NCBI GenBank assembly: GCA_036381615.1
Contig: DASVCL010000080.1
Coordinates: 1 to 64,000, forward strand
DNA length: 64,000 bases
Reading direction: 5' to 3'
Origin: CALANV01 sp036381615
GTDB lineage: Bacteria; Pseudomonadota; Alphaproteobacteria; CACIAM-22H2
Shown here: positions 20,414 through 30,668 of the stretch, in pieces
Layout of the letters: every line of letters begins with the position of its first letter
Position numbering within the stretch: the first letter of the stretch is position 1
Notes under the pieces: model-generated
What the model was told of the DNA's origin: nothing
Seen by the model: only the letters and a program-made list of their open reading frames with translations
The model's database searches: none
Made by a program: the position numbers and the translations under genes

Positions 20414-20453
20414 ATATGGCGGGTGGCACGCCCGCGCCGTGACGGGGAGGCGC

Positions 20454-21284
20454 ATGAGCTCACACCGGGCCGGGATGTTTGCGACGGGGGCTTCGCGTCC
20501 CGAAGCGGCCGGAAGCCTGCCGCGCGCGATGATCCTGGTGCGCGCGATCGCGCGCGCCGGACGCCGCGGGGCGACGCTCGCGGATCTGGCGGCACAGACC
20601 GGCCTGCCACGCCCGACCATCCATCGGGTCCTCGACGTCCTCGAGCGCAACGAGTGGGTCGAGCGTGATCCCGTCAGCAAGGCCTTCTTCCTCGGGCAGG
20701 AACTCCTGTGTCTCGGCTACGGGGCCGCGCTGCGCCATCCGGTCGAGCGAATTGCCGCGCCGATTCTCGCGCGCCTCGCGCGGGACACGGGGCAGACGAT
20801 CTATCTTTCCGTCCGCAGTGGTTACGATGCGGTCTGCATCGCGCGGCACGAAGGCGTGGCGCCCGTACAGACGGTTGCGCAATACGTGGGCGCGCGGCTG
20901 CCGCTGGGGCACGGCGCCGGCAGCCTCGCCCTGCTTGCGGCGCTGTCGCCGGACGAGGCGGAGGAGGTCATCGCATTCAACCTGCCGCGCTATCGCGCGG
21001 CCAATCCCGGCTTCGACGAACATGTCTTTCGCGGCACCCTCGCCGATACGCGCGAACGCGGCTTCGCCAGCCATCATGGGCTGCATGTGCGCGGCCTGTC
21101 CGGACTCGGCGTCGCCGTCGGCGCACCGCCTCAGCCGCTTGCCGCAATCAGCACCGCCTTCGTCACCGACTGGCTGAACGAGGACGATCAGCGCCAGCTT
21201 GCGGCGCATATCCGGGATGCTGCCGGCGAGCTCGCCCGCCGGCTCGGCCTCGAACGTCAACAACCTGAGAAGAGGAACGCATGA
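20454..21284 (+). CDS. IclR-family transcriptional regulator
   Basis: 276 residues. A winged helix near the N-terminus (AMILVRAIARAG, then LADLAAQTGLPRPTIHRVLDVLERNEW) is followed by the effector domain (TGQTIYLSVRSGYDAVCIARHEG, LPLGHGAGSLALLAAL, SHHGLHVRGLSGLGVAVGAP). I chose the ATG at 20454 because GGGGAGG precedes it. An in-frame ATG at 20397 overlaps the second palindrome of the operator array and lacks a ribosome site. The stop overlaps the next gene's start as ATGA, so regulator and amidohydrolase are co-translated. Confidence 0.88.
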   Translation: MSSHRAGMFATGASRPEAAGSLPRAMILVRAIARAGRRGATLADLAAQTGLPRPTIHRVLDVLERNEWVERDPVSKAFFLGQELLCLGYGAALRHPVERIAAPILARLARDTGQTIYLSVRSGYDAVCIARHEGVAPVQTVAQYVGARLPLGHGAGSLALLAALSPDEAEEVIAFNLPRYRAANPGFDEHVFRGTLADTRERGFASHHGLHVRGLSGLGVAVGAPPQPLAAISTAFVTDWLNEDDQRQLAAHIRDAAGELARRLGLERQQPEKRNA

Positions 21285-22267
21285 CCCCCGCCATCGACGT
21301 CCACACGCATATGCTCAACAAGGAATGGCTCGAGCTGCTGCGCCGCCACGGCAGCCCGCGCTACGAGGTGCGCAAGAGCCTCGACGCACCGGAGGGCATA
21401 TTCCTGGACGGCGCGCCCTTCATGACCCCGATGCCGGGCCATTTCGACTACGAGGAGCGCATCCGGCGTATGAACGAGGCGAACGTCGATATGGCGATCC
21501 TGTCGCTGACGTGTCCCAACGTCTACTGGGGCAGCGAGGAGGTGAGCCTGGAGGCGGCCCGGATCGTGAACGACGACATGGCGCGGGCGCAGCGGACCTG
21601 GCCGGACCGGATTCGGTGGATGGCATCGCTGCCTTGGGAGCACCCGACCGCCGCGGTCGACGAGCTGAAGCGCGCGCACGGGCAGGGCGCCGTCGGCGTC
21701 ATAGTGCTTGCCAACATCAACGGCGTGTCGCTGACGGACGAACGTTTCGCGCCGATCTGGAAGGCGATCGACGATCTGGCACTGCCGGTCCTCGTTCACC
21801 CGACGGCGCCGCCCGGCGCGCCGGCGATGGATATGCGGGCCTACAACCTCATCGCGTCGATCGGCTTCATGTTCGACACGAGCCTTGCCGTCGCGCGGAT
21901 GATGTTCGATGGGTTCTTCGAACGCTATCCGAACCTGAAGCTGATCGTGTCCCACGCCGGCGGGGCGCTGCCTTATCTCGTCGGCCGGCTGGACCAGTGC
22001 TTCAACAACATGAACGCCTGCCGCACGCGCACGTCGGTCCGGCCAAGCGAGTTCATGCGGCATATCTATTATGATTCCGTGACGTACCGGCAGGAGTCGC
22101 TCGAGATGTGCATCGGCGTTGCCGGCGCCGACCGCGTCTTGTACGGGTCGGACTACCCGCACAATATCGGCGACATGAAGGGTTGCCTTGCCCGCGTGGA
22201 TGCGTTGCCGCCCGATCAGCGGCGCGCCGTGCGGGGCGAGAACGCGAAACGGATCTTCAAGATCTGA
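21281..22267 (+). CDS. Amidohydrolase of the ACMSD (aminocarboxymuconate-semialdehyde decarboxylase) family
   Basis: 328 residues. The metal-binding HxH is in IDVHTHML at the N-terminus. Further ligands are the His in LVHPTAPP, the His in VSHAGGALPYL and the Asp in YGSDYPHNIGD. This is the amidohydrolase_2 (ACMSD) pattern, whose members are zinc-dependent non-oxidative decarboxylases or hydrolases acting on ring-cleavage products or hydroxybenzoates (ACMSD, gamma-resorcylate and 5-carboxyvanillate decarboxylases). It is translationally coupled to the IclR gene before it. Together with the upstream monooxygenase it suggests breakdown of an aromatic carboxylate. The reaction is not determinable from sequence. 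Confidence 0.85.
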   Translation: MTPAIDVHTHMLNKEWLELLRRHGSPRYEVRKSLDAPEGIFLDGAPFMTPMPGHFDYEERIRRMNEANVDMAILSLTCPNVYWGSEEVSLEAARIVNDDMARAQRTWPDRIRWMASLPWEHPTAAVDELKRAHGQGAVGVIVLANINGVSLTDERFAPIWKAIDDLALPVLVHPTAPPGAPAMDMRAYNLIASIGFMFDTSLAVARMMFDGFFERYPNLKLIVSHAGGALPYLVGRLDQCFNNMNACRTRTSVRPSEFMRHIYYDSVTYRQESLEMCIGVAGADRVLYGSDYPHNIGDMKGCLARVDALPPDQRRAVRGENAKRIFKI

Positions 22268-22281
22268 ACGGACAGTCGCGG

Positions 22282-22324
22282 GTGAGGCCCTCATGCTGCG
22301 CTTGTCGAAACATGAGGGCCTTAC
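22282..22324. repeat. REP-like intergenic palindrome or terminator hairpin
   Basis: GTGAGGCCCTCATG at 22282-22295 pairs with CATGAGGGCCTTAC at 22311-22324 (13 of 14 pairs) around a CTGCGCTTGTCGAAA spacer. The sequence resembles dispersed short palindromes common between genes in Alphaproteobacteria. It can fold as a transcript-end hairpin for the amidohydrolase, but no T-run follows. No second copy was seen in the window. Confidence 0.5.
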
Positions 22325-22391
22325 CCGGAGCCTGCCGAAGATTGCTATGGTGAGTACCCGGCTCGGCCAAGATGGGGAGGAGGCATAGGTC

Positions 22392-23408
<1,017 letters not shown>

Positions 23409-23421
23409 ACCTTCGGGCCGT

Positions 23422-24663
23422 GTGATCGTACGTGCGCCGGCGCGGCCCGTCGCCGCGCCGGTGCACGCACAGCGGGATACGTACTTGATCGTGCCGTTCC
23501 GTTCCCCCGTTCAGCGGCTTCGGCTCCGGTGGCCTCGGCATACCACGCTCATCCAGGCAGCCGTGCTGCTGCTGATCGCCGGCGCCGTGGCATTTGCCGT
23601 CGTCAACACGCTCGCGAACATCGAGCGGCTGAACATCCGCACCGGCTTCGAATTCCTCACGCGGCCGGCCGGATTCGATATCGCCCAGCGCCTGATCCCG
23701 TACACCGAGCGCTCCAGCTATCTTTCGGTCTTCGTCGTCGCGCTGCTGAACACGATCGTCCTGACCGTCGTTGCCGGTACGCTCGCCACCATTCTCGGGT
23801 TCGTCATCGGCCTCGGACGGCTGTCGAGCAACAGGCTCGTGGCGGCCGTTGCCGCTGCCTATGTCGAGGTCGTCCGCAACGTTCCGCTTCTCCTTCAACT
23901 TTTCTACTGGTACTTCGCGGTCCTGCGTCCGCTGCCGCCGCCGCGGCAAAGCCTTGGGCTGTTTGATGTCGTCTTCCTCAACAACAGGGGTTTGTACGTT
24001 CCGACTCCCGTCTTCGGGCCGGGCGTCACGGCCGTTCTTCTTGCGCTTCTGATGGGGCTGGTCGGCGCGGTCGTCGTCGGTGTCGTCGCGCACCGACATC
24101 GCGTTCGCACGGGCCGCCGCTGGCCGGCCGGCTGGCTCATGTGCGGGCTCGTCCTCGCGCCGCCCGTTGCCGTGGCGTTCGTGAACGGATTCTCCCTTTC
24201 GTGGGACGTACCGGTCCTGACCGGCTTCAACTTCCGGGGGGGTGTCGCGATCATCCCGGAATTCGTGGCGATGACGGTCGCGCTGTCGCTCTACGGAGCT
24301 TCGTATATCGCCGAGATCGTCCGGGCGGGCGTTCAGGCGGTTCCCCTCGGCCAGAAGGAGGCGGCGCTGGCGCTCGGCATGCGCAACCGTCTGGTCGTCA
24401 CCAAGATCGTCGTTCCCCAGGCGCTCCGGGTCATCCTGCCGCCGCTCGGCGGTCAGTATATCCAGCTCCTGAAGAACTCATCGCTCGCCGCGGCGATCGC
24501 GTATCCGGACCTCATGCTCATCTTTGCCGGTACCGTGCTCAACCAGACGGGCCAGCCGCTCGAGGTCATGATCATCACCATGGCAACCTATCTGCTGCTG
24601 GGTTTGGCCATCGCCGCGGCCGTCAACCTCTACAACCGACGCATCGCGCGCGTGGAGCGGTAG
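23422..24663 (+). CDS. aapQ: Amino acid ABC transporter permease (AapQ-like)
   Basis: 413 residues, the long form typical of AapQ/BztB. About eight membrane helices are seen. The EAA loop that contacts the ATPase reads QKEAALALGMRNRLVVTKIVVPQA near the C-terminus. The large central insertion (about 170-265) is normal for this subfamily. The first codon in the frame is a GTG 14 bp after the binding-protein stop, and the true start may be slightly further in, for example near 23485. It is followed 6 bp later by aapM. Confidence 0.87.
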   Translation: MIVRAPARPVAAPVHAQRDTYLIVPFRSPVQRLRLRWPRHTTLIQAAVLLLIAGAVAFAVVNTLANIERLNIRTGFEFLTRPAGFDIAQRLIPYTERSSYLSVFVVALLNTIVLTVVAGTLATILGFVIGLGRLSSNRLVAAVAAAYVEVVRNVPLLLQLFYWYFAVLRPLPPPRQSLGLFDVVFLNNRGLYVPTPVFGPGVTAVLLALLMGLVGAVVVGVVAHRHRVRTGRRWPAGWLMCGLVLAPPVAVAFVNGFSLSWDVPVLTGFNFRGGVAIIPEFVAMTVALSLYGASYIAEIVRAGVQAVPLGQKEAALALGMRNRLVVTKIVVPQALRVILPPLGGQYIQLLKNSSLAAAIAYPDLMLIFAGTVLNQTGQPLEVMIITMATYLLLGLAIAAAVNLYNRRIARVER

Positions 24664-24669
24664 GCATCG

Positions 24670-25794
24670 ATGATGAAGACCGCACGCCCACGACCGTCGG
24701 CGGAACCGGGGCGCAAGGCCGCCGCACTCGTCAGCACGGCATCGGCATTCCTGAAGAGCTGCGTGTCCACACCGCTCAACGCGGCCCTCACGATCGCGGT
24801 CCTGTGGCTGCTGGCAGCGACGGTTCCGCCACTCGTGGAATGGGCGGTGATCGACGCGGTCTGGTGGGGGCAGTCGAGCCGCGCATGCGCCGGCACCGAC
24901 GCGGCCTGCTGGGTATTCGTCGGCCTTCGGTTCGACCAGATCCTGTACGGGCCATATCCGGCGCCGGAGCGCTGGCGCATCGATGTCGCGCTCGGCGCGG
25001 CCGTCGCCGGCATCGTCGCGCTGCTGATCCCGGGCATGCCGGGCAAGAAATATATCGGTCTGGCGATGCTCGGACCGTATCCGGTGCTTGCCGCGGTGCT
25101 GCTCGTCGGCGGCGTGTTCGGGCTTCCGTCCGTGCCGACGGCACAGTGGGGCGGTCTCGCCCTCAACCTCGTCGTGGCAGCGTGGGCGATCGTCACGGCG
25201 ATTCCGGCAGGTCTGCTGCTGGCGCTCGGTCGCCGCTCGAAGCTGCCGGTCGTCGCCAACGCATGCGCCGCCTTCATCGAGTTCTGGCGCGGCCTGCCCC
25301 TGATTGGAATCCTGTTCCTGGCGGTCGTGATGTTTCCGCTGTTCGTTCCGCCCGGCGTCGAGGTCGACAAGTTGTTGCGGGCGCTGATCGCCTTTTCGGT
25401 ATTCAACGCGGCGAATTTCGCCGAAGTGTTCAGGGGCGGACTGCAGGCGATTCCGCGGGGCCAGTACGAGGCGGCGCAGAGTCTCGGCCTCGGCTACGGA
25501 CGGATGATGACGCTCGTCATCCTGCCCCAGGTCGTGCGGACGGTGCTGCCCGGCATTCTCAACACCTGCGTCGCGATCCTGAAGGAGACGACGATCGTCC
25601 TGGTGATCGGTCTGTTCGAGTTTCTGGCCGTCCTTCAGGCGGGCATGGCCGATCCCGAGTGGCTGATTGGAGACCAGGTGCGGGAGACCGGTTACCTGTT
25701 CGCGGCGCTCGTGTTCTGGGCGCTCTGCTTCGGCATGTCGCGCTATAGCGCCTGGCTCGAGCGGTCATGGTCGGCAGGGCAGCGCCGGGCCTGA
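24670..25794 (+). CDS. aapM: Amino acid ABC transporter permease (AapM-like)
   Basis: 374 residues with about eight membrane helices and the EAA loop GQYEAAQSLGLGYGRMMTLV followed by LPGILNTCVAILKETT. An extracytoplasmic insertion near residues 40-100 is normal for AapM/BztC. It pairs with AapQ as the heterodimeric membrane channel. The expected fourth gene, the ATPase aapP, does not follow. The next gene, at 25830-26993, is an aminotransferase on the opposite strand. The ATPase must come from elsewhere or be shared. Confidence 0.87.
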   Translation: MMKTARPRPSAEPGRKAAALVSTASAFLKSCVSTPLNAALTIAVLWLLAATVPPLVEWAVIDAVWWGQSSRACAGTDAACWVFVGLRFDQILYGPYPAPERWRIDVALGAAVAGIVALLIPGMPGKKYIGLAMLGPYPVLAAVLLVGGVFGLPSVPTAQWGGLALNLVVAAWAIVTAIPAGLLLALGRRSKLPVVANACAAFIEFWRGLPLIGILFLAVVMFPLFVPPGVEVDKLLRALIAFSVFNAANFAEVFRGGLQAIPRGQYEAAQSLGLGYGRMMTLVILPQVVRTVLPGILNTCVAILKETTIVLVIGLFEFLAVLQAGMADPEWLIGDQVRETGYLFAALVFWALCFGMSRYSAWLERSWSAGQRRA

Positions 25795-25829
25795 GTGACA
25801 AGCCGCCGTCTATAGCGACAAGGCGTCGT

Positions 25830-26993
25830 CTATGATGCCGCGCCCGGCGCGGGACTGCCCCTGAGGCACTCCGCCAGCGCGGCCAGCACGGCGTCGGTAT
25901 CCTCGGCGGTGCCGGTCGAGATGCGGATGCAGTCCTGATAGCCCGGCTCGACCAGCGCGCCGATATAGATGCCCTGCGCTGCAAGTTGCTGCACGACGTC
26001 TGCAGCCTTTCCCGGCACCCGGGCGCAGATGAAGTTGCCGGCGGACGGCAGCACCTTGAGGCCGAGCGCGGCGCAGCCGTCGGCCAGCCGCTTTCGCTCG
26101 CGCCCGCAGGCGTCGACGATGAAATCGCGATGGGCCTCGTCTTCCAGCGCGGCCAGCGCGGCCGCTTGGGCGATCGCGTTGACGTTGAACATCGCCTTGA
26201 CCTTGAGGAGCGATTCCGCGAGCGCATCGTCGCCGCACAGGCAATAGCCGATGCGCAGGCCGGCAAGCCCGTACGCCTTGGAGAATGTCCGCAGAACCGC
26301 CCAGGCGCCGCGGCGCCGACTCAGTATGTCGAGCGGATCCGCCGCGCCGGCGCGTCGCGCGAATTCGAAATAGGCATCGTCGGCGACCAGAAGAACGTGC
26401 GGCGGTGTCTCGCGTGCGAGCCGCTCGAGGTCGGCATCGGGCAGCAGGCCGCCCGTCGGGTTGTTCACGGTCGCGGCGAACAGGAGGCGCGTACGGCCGG
26501 TGACGGCGGCGAGCATCCGGTCGACGTCGTTCGTCCCGTCCTCTCTCAGGCCGATGGCGACCGGCGTGCCGGCCGCAAGCACGACGCCGAGCCGGTAATT
26601 CGGAAATGACGGCGACGGCATGATCGCCTCGTCCCCGGCGTCCAGCACGACGCGGGGCAGAAGCGAGATGAATTCATCCGAGCCGTGGCCCAGAACGATG
26701 CGCCCGGCCGGGACGCCGGTACGGGCCGACAGCGCCGCCGCCACTGCGCGCCCTTGGGGGTCGGGATAGCGATTGGCGCTGCCGAGCGCTGCCGCCACGG
26801 CCGCCGCGACGCCCGGTGCCGGCGGATAGGGGCATTCGTTGAGCGAAAGGAAATGGGCGCGCCCGCGAGGTCCGGCAACCGCGGGACTGCCTGCCGCGCC
26901 CGGCGGCACGCGCCGCGGCGGCAAATCCCTCACGATCCGATTCAAGGTCGGGCCTGTCATTCCGTCGTCCATGCGCATTCCGTCTCGATTCAT
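25830..26993 (-). CDS. PLP-dependent class I/II aminotransferase (histidinol-phosphate aminotransferase-like)
   Basis: 387 residues. Fold-type I motifs are seen in order: LNECPYPP near 51, GHGSDEFISLLPR near 102, NNPTGG at 177-182, DDAYFEF near 205, the Schiff-base Lys at about 239 in RTFSKAYGLAGLRIGY, and the C-terminal substrate-carboxylate Arg in CIRISTG. The pattern is HisC-like, but the gene is not beside other his genes. Such paralogues act on aromatic amino acids or other substrates. It converges with the aap genes and may process an imported amino acid. That is inference. Confidence 0.87.
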   Translation of the reverse strand: MNRDGMRMDDGMTGPTLNRIVRDLPPRRVPPGAAGSPAVAGPRGRAHFLSLNECPYPPAPGVAAAVAAALGSANRYPDPQGRAVAAALSARTGVPAGRIVLGHGSDEFISLLPRVVLDAGDEAIMPSPSFPNYRLGVVLAAGTPVAIGLREDGTNDVDRMLAAVTGRTRLLFAATVNNPTGGLLPDADLERLARETPPHVLLVADDAYFEFARRAGAADPLDILSRRRGAWAVLRTFSKAYGLAGLRIGYCLCGDDALAESLLKVKAMFNVNAIAQAAALAALEDEAHRDFIVDACGRERKRLADGCAALGLKVLPSAGNFICARVPGKAADVVQQLAAQGIYIGALVEPGYQDCIRISTGTAEDTDAVLAALAECLRGSPAPGAAS

Positions 26994-27324
26994 TGCTTAT
27001 CACGATCACCGCTGCACGGCACGATGTGCCGGTTCCGCGTCGGCCCCTCCGCGACGCGGTATTCGCATTGCTGTCGACTATCTAAAGTAGATCGTGACTG
27101 GGCGACACGGCCATCTGCCGGCCACGTTCAATCGACATTCTTTCCGGCATTAACGCGAAATTTATTCCATATATCGCATTTCGCGACGCGTCACTTTTCA
27201 ATTTCAGTGTGTCGCTTTATCATTGAAGCGCGGCGTTGGCGCTTGCGCGTCCTGGTAGAAATGCCGGCAAGAGGATGAGACCGGCAAACGCGCTCTGGCG
27301 GAACGACCGCAGGCGGGGGGATTG
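26994..27324. other. Intergenic, divergent promoter region
   Basis: 331 bp between the minus-strand aminotransferase and the plus-strand lipoprotein operon. The stretch at about 27060-27230 is distinctly more AT-rich than the flanks and probably carries both promoters. I could not fix a convincing -35/-10 pair or an operator palindrome. No coding potential was seen. Confidence 0.4.
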
Positions 27325-27954
27325 ATGCGTATCAGACTATGGCTGGTTGCGGCGGCCGTGGCGGTCGCCGCGTGTCAGACGACGTCTCCAACACTGAATA
27401 CGGCAGGTTCACCGACGGTTGAACTCGATCCGGCAACGCGCGGACCGGTTGCGGGCGTCGGTATCGAGGGGCAGGACATCATCAGCATGACCGACCGGAT
27501 GATGCGGGACATGCTGACCGAACCGCGACTGGCCGCCGCGGAGAGACCTCCTCAGGTCATCATCGACAGCGCGTATTTCGAGAACGAAAGTTCGCAGCGC
27601 CTGAACAAGAACGCAATCACGGACCGCTTGCGGGTTGGTCTCAATCGCGCCGCCAAAGGCAAAATGATCTTCATCGCGCGTCACCAGGCGGCCATGGTCG
27701 CGCAGGAGCGCGAGCTGAAGCGCTCGGGTGTGGTCGATCGCGGCACGACAGGGCTGACGCGTGCGCAGGCAGGGGCCGACTACCGCCTTGGCGGCCGCAT
27801 CGTTTCGATCGACAGCCGTGATCCGCGGTCCGGCATGATCCAGCGCTACAACCAGATCACCTTCGAGATGATCGATCTCGAGCGCGGTGAGATCGTCTGG
27901 AGCGGGATCTACGAGTTCTCGCGCGCGGCGGCTGACGACATCGTTTATCGCTGA
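27325..27954 (+). CDS. lpoB: LpoB-like penicillin-binding-protein activator lipoprotein
   Basis: 209 residues, close to E. coli LpoB (213). A lipoprotein signal ends at a Cys about 17 residues in (AVAACQTT). The core has the family pattern: DIISMTDRMMRDML, then VIIDSAYFENESSQRLNKNA and ADYRLGGRIVSIDSRD. In E. coli, LpoB is an outer-membrane lipoprotein that reaches through the wall to activate the synthase PBP1B. Whether this protein does the same is unproven. I used the ATG at 27325; a TTG stands directly before it. It heads a four-gene operon with two more lipoproteins. Confidence 0.8.
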   Translation: MRIRLWLVAAAVAVAACQTTSPTLNTAGSPTVELDPATRGPVAGVGIEGQDIISMTDRMMRDMLTEPRLAAAERPPQVIIDSAYFENESSQRLNKNAITDRLRVGLNRAAKGKMIFIARHQAAMVAQERELKRSGVVDRGTTGLTRAQAGADYRLGGRIVSIDSRDPRSGMIQRYNQITFEMIDLERGEIVWSGIYEFSRAAADDIVYR

Positions 27955-28003
27955 ACGGACGTTCGCCCGAACGGGCCAATCTCATTCGCATCGTGGGGGG
28001 ATT

Positions 28004-29263
28004 ATGAAGCTGCATCGATGGCTGCTGGGCGCTTCTGTGCTCGCCCTCGGCGCCTGCTCGACGATTCAGAGCCACGAGACCGTCGTGGAGGTAAAGCCGG
28101 AGGTCATGAACGCGTATTTGAGCGACAAACCGGCGTCGCTGCATCCGTATTACGAGCGGGTTCTTCTCGAGGGTGAACGCAATGCGGTCCTGAACCATAT
28201 GCGTTTCGGCCTTGCCGCTTACGAGGTCGGCGCGTTCGACACTGCCGAAGCCTCGTTCGACGAAGCCCTGCTCCGGATTGAGGCGATATACGCGGATAAC
28301 GAGAAGGCAGAGGCCGCACGAAGCCTCTGGACCAAGGAAAACATCAAGGATTTCAAGGGTGAGCCTTACGAACGCGTAATGGCCTACTATTATCGCGGGC
28401 TTCTCTATCTGCGCGAGGGCGATTACGAGAACGCCCGCGCAAGCTTCAAGGGCGGTATGCTTCAGGATACCTGGGCCGAGGAGGAAAAGTATCAGGCGGA
28501 TTTCGCGCTGATGGCTTTCCTCGAGGGGTGGTCGTCACGCTGCCTGGGCAAAGAGAGCGCGGCGCAGGAGAGCTTCAATGAGGCGAAGCAGCACCGTGCC
28601 GCCTTCGATCCGCCGCCGCCGGATCATAACGTGCTTCTGATCGCCGAAATCGGCACGAGCCCGGTCAAGGTCGCCAGGGGCGATTTCAATGAGCGGCTCG
28701 AATACGAGCGCGGTCAGAACTTCAGCGAGAGCGGTGCCACTTTCAGGATCACGAGCCGCGGGAAGACGCAGACGATCGACGCCCAGCTTCTCGAGGGTCT
28801 GTACTGGCAGGCGTCGACGCGCGGCGGCCGACAGGTTCAGGCAATCCTCGACGGGAAGGCCCAGTTCAAGGATGCGACGGATACCGCCGGCGAGGTGGCG
28901 ATGACGGCCGGGACGAGCCTGATGACGACCGGCGTGTACAGCAACAGTAACGACACCGCTATGGCAGGTGCTGCAATGATATTCGTCGGCCTGATAGCGA
29001 AGGGGATCGCCGCGGCGACCCGTCCGGAGGCGGATATCCGTTACTGGGACAACCTTCCCGACACCGTGCATGTCGCGACGATGAAGGCACCGGCCGCGCC
29101 TTATAGCGTCGATGTGCAGTTCAAGAATGCGGACGGCAGCAATGCCGGCCCCGAGCGTAAGGTCGAGGTGACGCAGGCCGGCGCTTGCTCGATCGGCTGG
29201 ACACGGTCTCACGCCGCGACGTCGATTGACGTCTCGGCCCCTGGCGCGGTGGCCCAGCGATGA
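28004..29263 (+). CDS. Large TPR-like lipoprotein (COG3014-like)
   Basis: 419 residues. The lipobox LALGAC places the lipidated Cys near residue 18. Helical repeats resembling TPRs follow: an ALLRIEAIYADNEKAEAARSLW segment and YYRGLLYLREGDYENARASFKGG. A Gly/Ala-rich segment around 335-350 (AMAGAAMIFVGLIAKGIAAA) may be membrane-associated. The pattern fits COG3014-type uncharacterised lipoproteins, which accompany LpoB and YcfL homologues in other bacteria. It overlaps the next gene by ATGA and lies 49 bp after the LpoB-like gene. A scaffold role in the envelope is plausible, but the function is unknown. Confidence 0.72.
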   Translation: MKLHRWLLGASVLALGACSTIQSHETVVEVKPEVMNAYLSDKPASLHPYYERVLLEGERNAVLNHMRFGLAAYEVGAFDTAEASFDEALLRIEAIYADNEKAEAARSLWTKENIKDFKGEPYERVMAYYYRGLLYLREGDYENARASFKGGMLQDTWAEEEKYQADFALMAFLEGWSSRCLGKESAAQESFNEAKQHRAAFDPPPPDHNVLLIAEIGTSPVKVARGDFNERLEYERGQNFSESGATFRITSRGKTQTIDAQLLEGLYWQASTRGGRQVQAILDGKAQFKDATDTAGEVAMTAGTSLMTTGVYSNSNDTAMAGAAMIFVGLIAKGIAAATRPEADIRYWDNLPDTVHVATMKAPAAPYSVDVQFKNADGSNAGPERKVEVTQAGACSIGWTRSHAATSIDVSAPGAVAQR

Positions 29264-29733
29264 CGCGCGCGATCCGATTCGCGGCCCTCCTTGCAGGCGT
29301 GTGCCTGCTCGGGGCCTGTACGGCGCCCGTGCCGCCGACGGTTCAGTGCGATTTCACGCCGCAGCTCGGTGCGATTCCGCCCCTCGGGCCGGCGCTTGCC
29401 GAGCCGACCGGCGGAATGCGGCCGGTTCCGCTGAATACGGTCAGCATGACCGACCCTGCCATCACCAACAAGGTCATGGTCCAGGCGGTCAATGCGAGCC
29501 GCACGGCGACGGGAACGGTCGAGATCGCCGCGCGCATCGTCAACTGCACGGATTTTCCGTTGCAGGTCGAGGGGCGGACGCATTTTCTCGACAAGGCGCA
29601 GATGCCGGTCGAGCCGGTTACGGCCTGGCAGCGCGTGCATCTGCCGGCCCGGGCCTTTGGGGTGTACCGGGAAACGTCGACGGACGTGACGAAGGTCGAC
29701 AGTTATCTCATCGAGATGCGCGAGGGCCGCTGA
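29260..29733 (+). CDS. YcfL/DUF1425-like lipoprotein
   Basis: 157 residues. The lipobox LLGAC gives a lipidated Cys near residue 20. The C-terminal domain (about 60-155) is an immunoglobulin-like beta sandwich as in DUF1425: DPAITNKVMVQAVNASRT, ARIVNCTDFPLQVEGRTHF and LPARAFGVYRETSTDV. In E. coli, ycfL lies directly before lpoB, and here the same pair shares an operon. It overlaps the TPR lipoprotein stop by ATGA. A periplasmic role linked to wall synthesis is inferred. Confidence 0.75.
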   Translation: MTRAIRFAALLAGVCLLGACTAPVPPTVQCDFTPQLGAIPPLGPALAEPTGGMRPVPLNTVSMTDPAITNKVMVQAVNASRTATGTVEIAARIVNCTDFPLQVEGRTHFLDKAQMPVEPVTAWQRVHLPARAFGVYRETSTDVTKVDSYLIEMREGR

Positions 29734-29788
29734 CACGCCGATCCCGACGGAACACGTCGCCCCCGCCGAGAATGTGAGCGAGGCGCTT

Positions 29789-30661
29789 ATGCAGAATGTC
29801 CTTCTTCGGTTCGGCCCGGCTGCGGCCGTGTTGCTGCTGGCGCTGACTTCATCGGCGCTTGCGACCGATTCCTCGATCTATCGGTCGGGGGTTCCCGACG
29901 TACTCCAACCTGCAGGCCCCGCATCTTCAAACGATGATGCGGTGCTTGACCGGTTCCGGCGTCTGTATGCCGCACGCAAGGCACCGCGTATCGTGGTGTT
30001 CTGGAACCGTGAGTTCTCCGACCGTGTGGCGTCGAATTATCGCACCGGCCTGCGCATTTCGGAGCGCACGGAAGCAGACGTCACGGGAACGTCCGAGACG
30101 GTGTTCGGGCCTGACGGGCCGGTGACGTTTGACGAGCACCAGGTTTCCGGGTCTCGGACGATCGACGTGACGATCGGCGAAAGCGTTTCGGACAGCGATA
30201 GCCATCGACGCCCGGGATTGCTGGAAAATGACGACTGGTCGGTGGAAGCGGCGTTCACCCGGCTGTTCATCGAGGCAGGCGGGAACCTGATCGATCGCGC
30301 GGTTGCAATGCGAACGACCGCAGCACGCGCCAAGGGGGAAGGCGCCGAACGCCTCGACCCGCAGCAAATCGAGACATCGGCGCTCCTCGGCAAAGCCGAC
30401 CTGCTGATGGAGGTCTTGCAGACACCTGACAAGGAAGGGCCCATCGGCTTCCGTTTCCGCGTCAGCGTAAAGGACATTCGGACCGGGCGCGTGCTCGCGA
30501 ACATCACGACCGTCGGGCGTCCCGCGGACGCAGCGGAGACGGAGTGGCGCGCCGGTCGCGACGGCTTCGTAAAGGTATCGCGCCGCTACAAGGCGGATTC
30601 CATCGGCCGTCAGGTCGGCCTTGAAACGATGCGCGCGCTCGTTGCCGTCTGGGGGTCCTGA
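29789..30661 (+). CDS. Secreted protein of unknown function in the lipoprotein operon
   Basis: 290 residues from the ATG at 29789, chosen because GAGG lies just upstream; a GTG at 29774 is the alternative. A signal peptide ends near ALTSSALA. The mature protein alternates strands and helices (KAPRIVVFWNREFSDRVASNY, RRPGLLENDDWSVEAAFTRLFIEAGGNLIDRAVAMRTT, KADLLMEVLQTPDKEG). This resembles the CsgG/LpoB-type alpha/beta domain that tests for missing factors at the outer membrane. I do not recognise a named family. It follows the YcfL-like gene by about 55 bp and is probably co-transcribed. Confidence 0.7.
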   Translation: MQNVLLRFGPAAAVLLLALTSSALATDSSIYRSGVPDVLQPAGPASSNDDAVLDRFRRLYAARKAPRIVVFWNREFSDRVASNYRTGLRISERTEADVTGTSETVFGPDGPVTFDEHQVSGSRTIDVTIGESVSDSDSHRRPGLLENDDWSVEAAFTRLFIEAGGNLIDRAVAMRTTAARAKGEGAERLDPQQIETSALLGKADLLMEVLQTPDKEGPIGFRFRVSVKDIRTGRVLANITTVGRPADAAETEWRAGRDGFVKVSRRYKADSIGRQVGLETMRALVAVWGS

Positions 30662-30668
30662 GCCGCCG

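Noticed and set aside
20397..20453. ATG at 20397 as start of the IclR gene
   Set aside because: It overlaps a perfect palindrome and has no ribosome site, while GGGGAGG precedes the ATG at 20454.
24141..25748. 535-codon plus frame across aapQ and aapM
   Set aside because: Off-frame shadow crossing two genes, Arg/Gly/Ala-rich with no family features.
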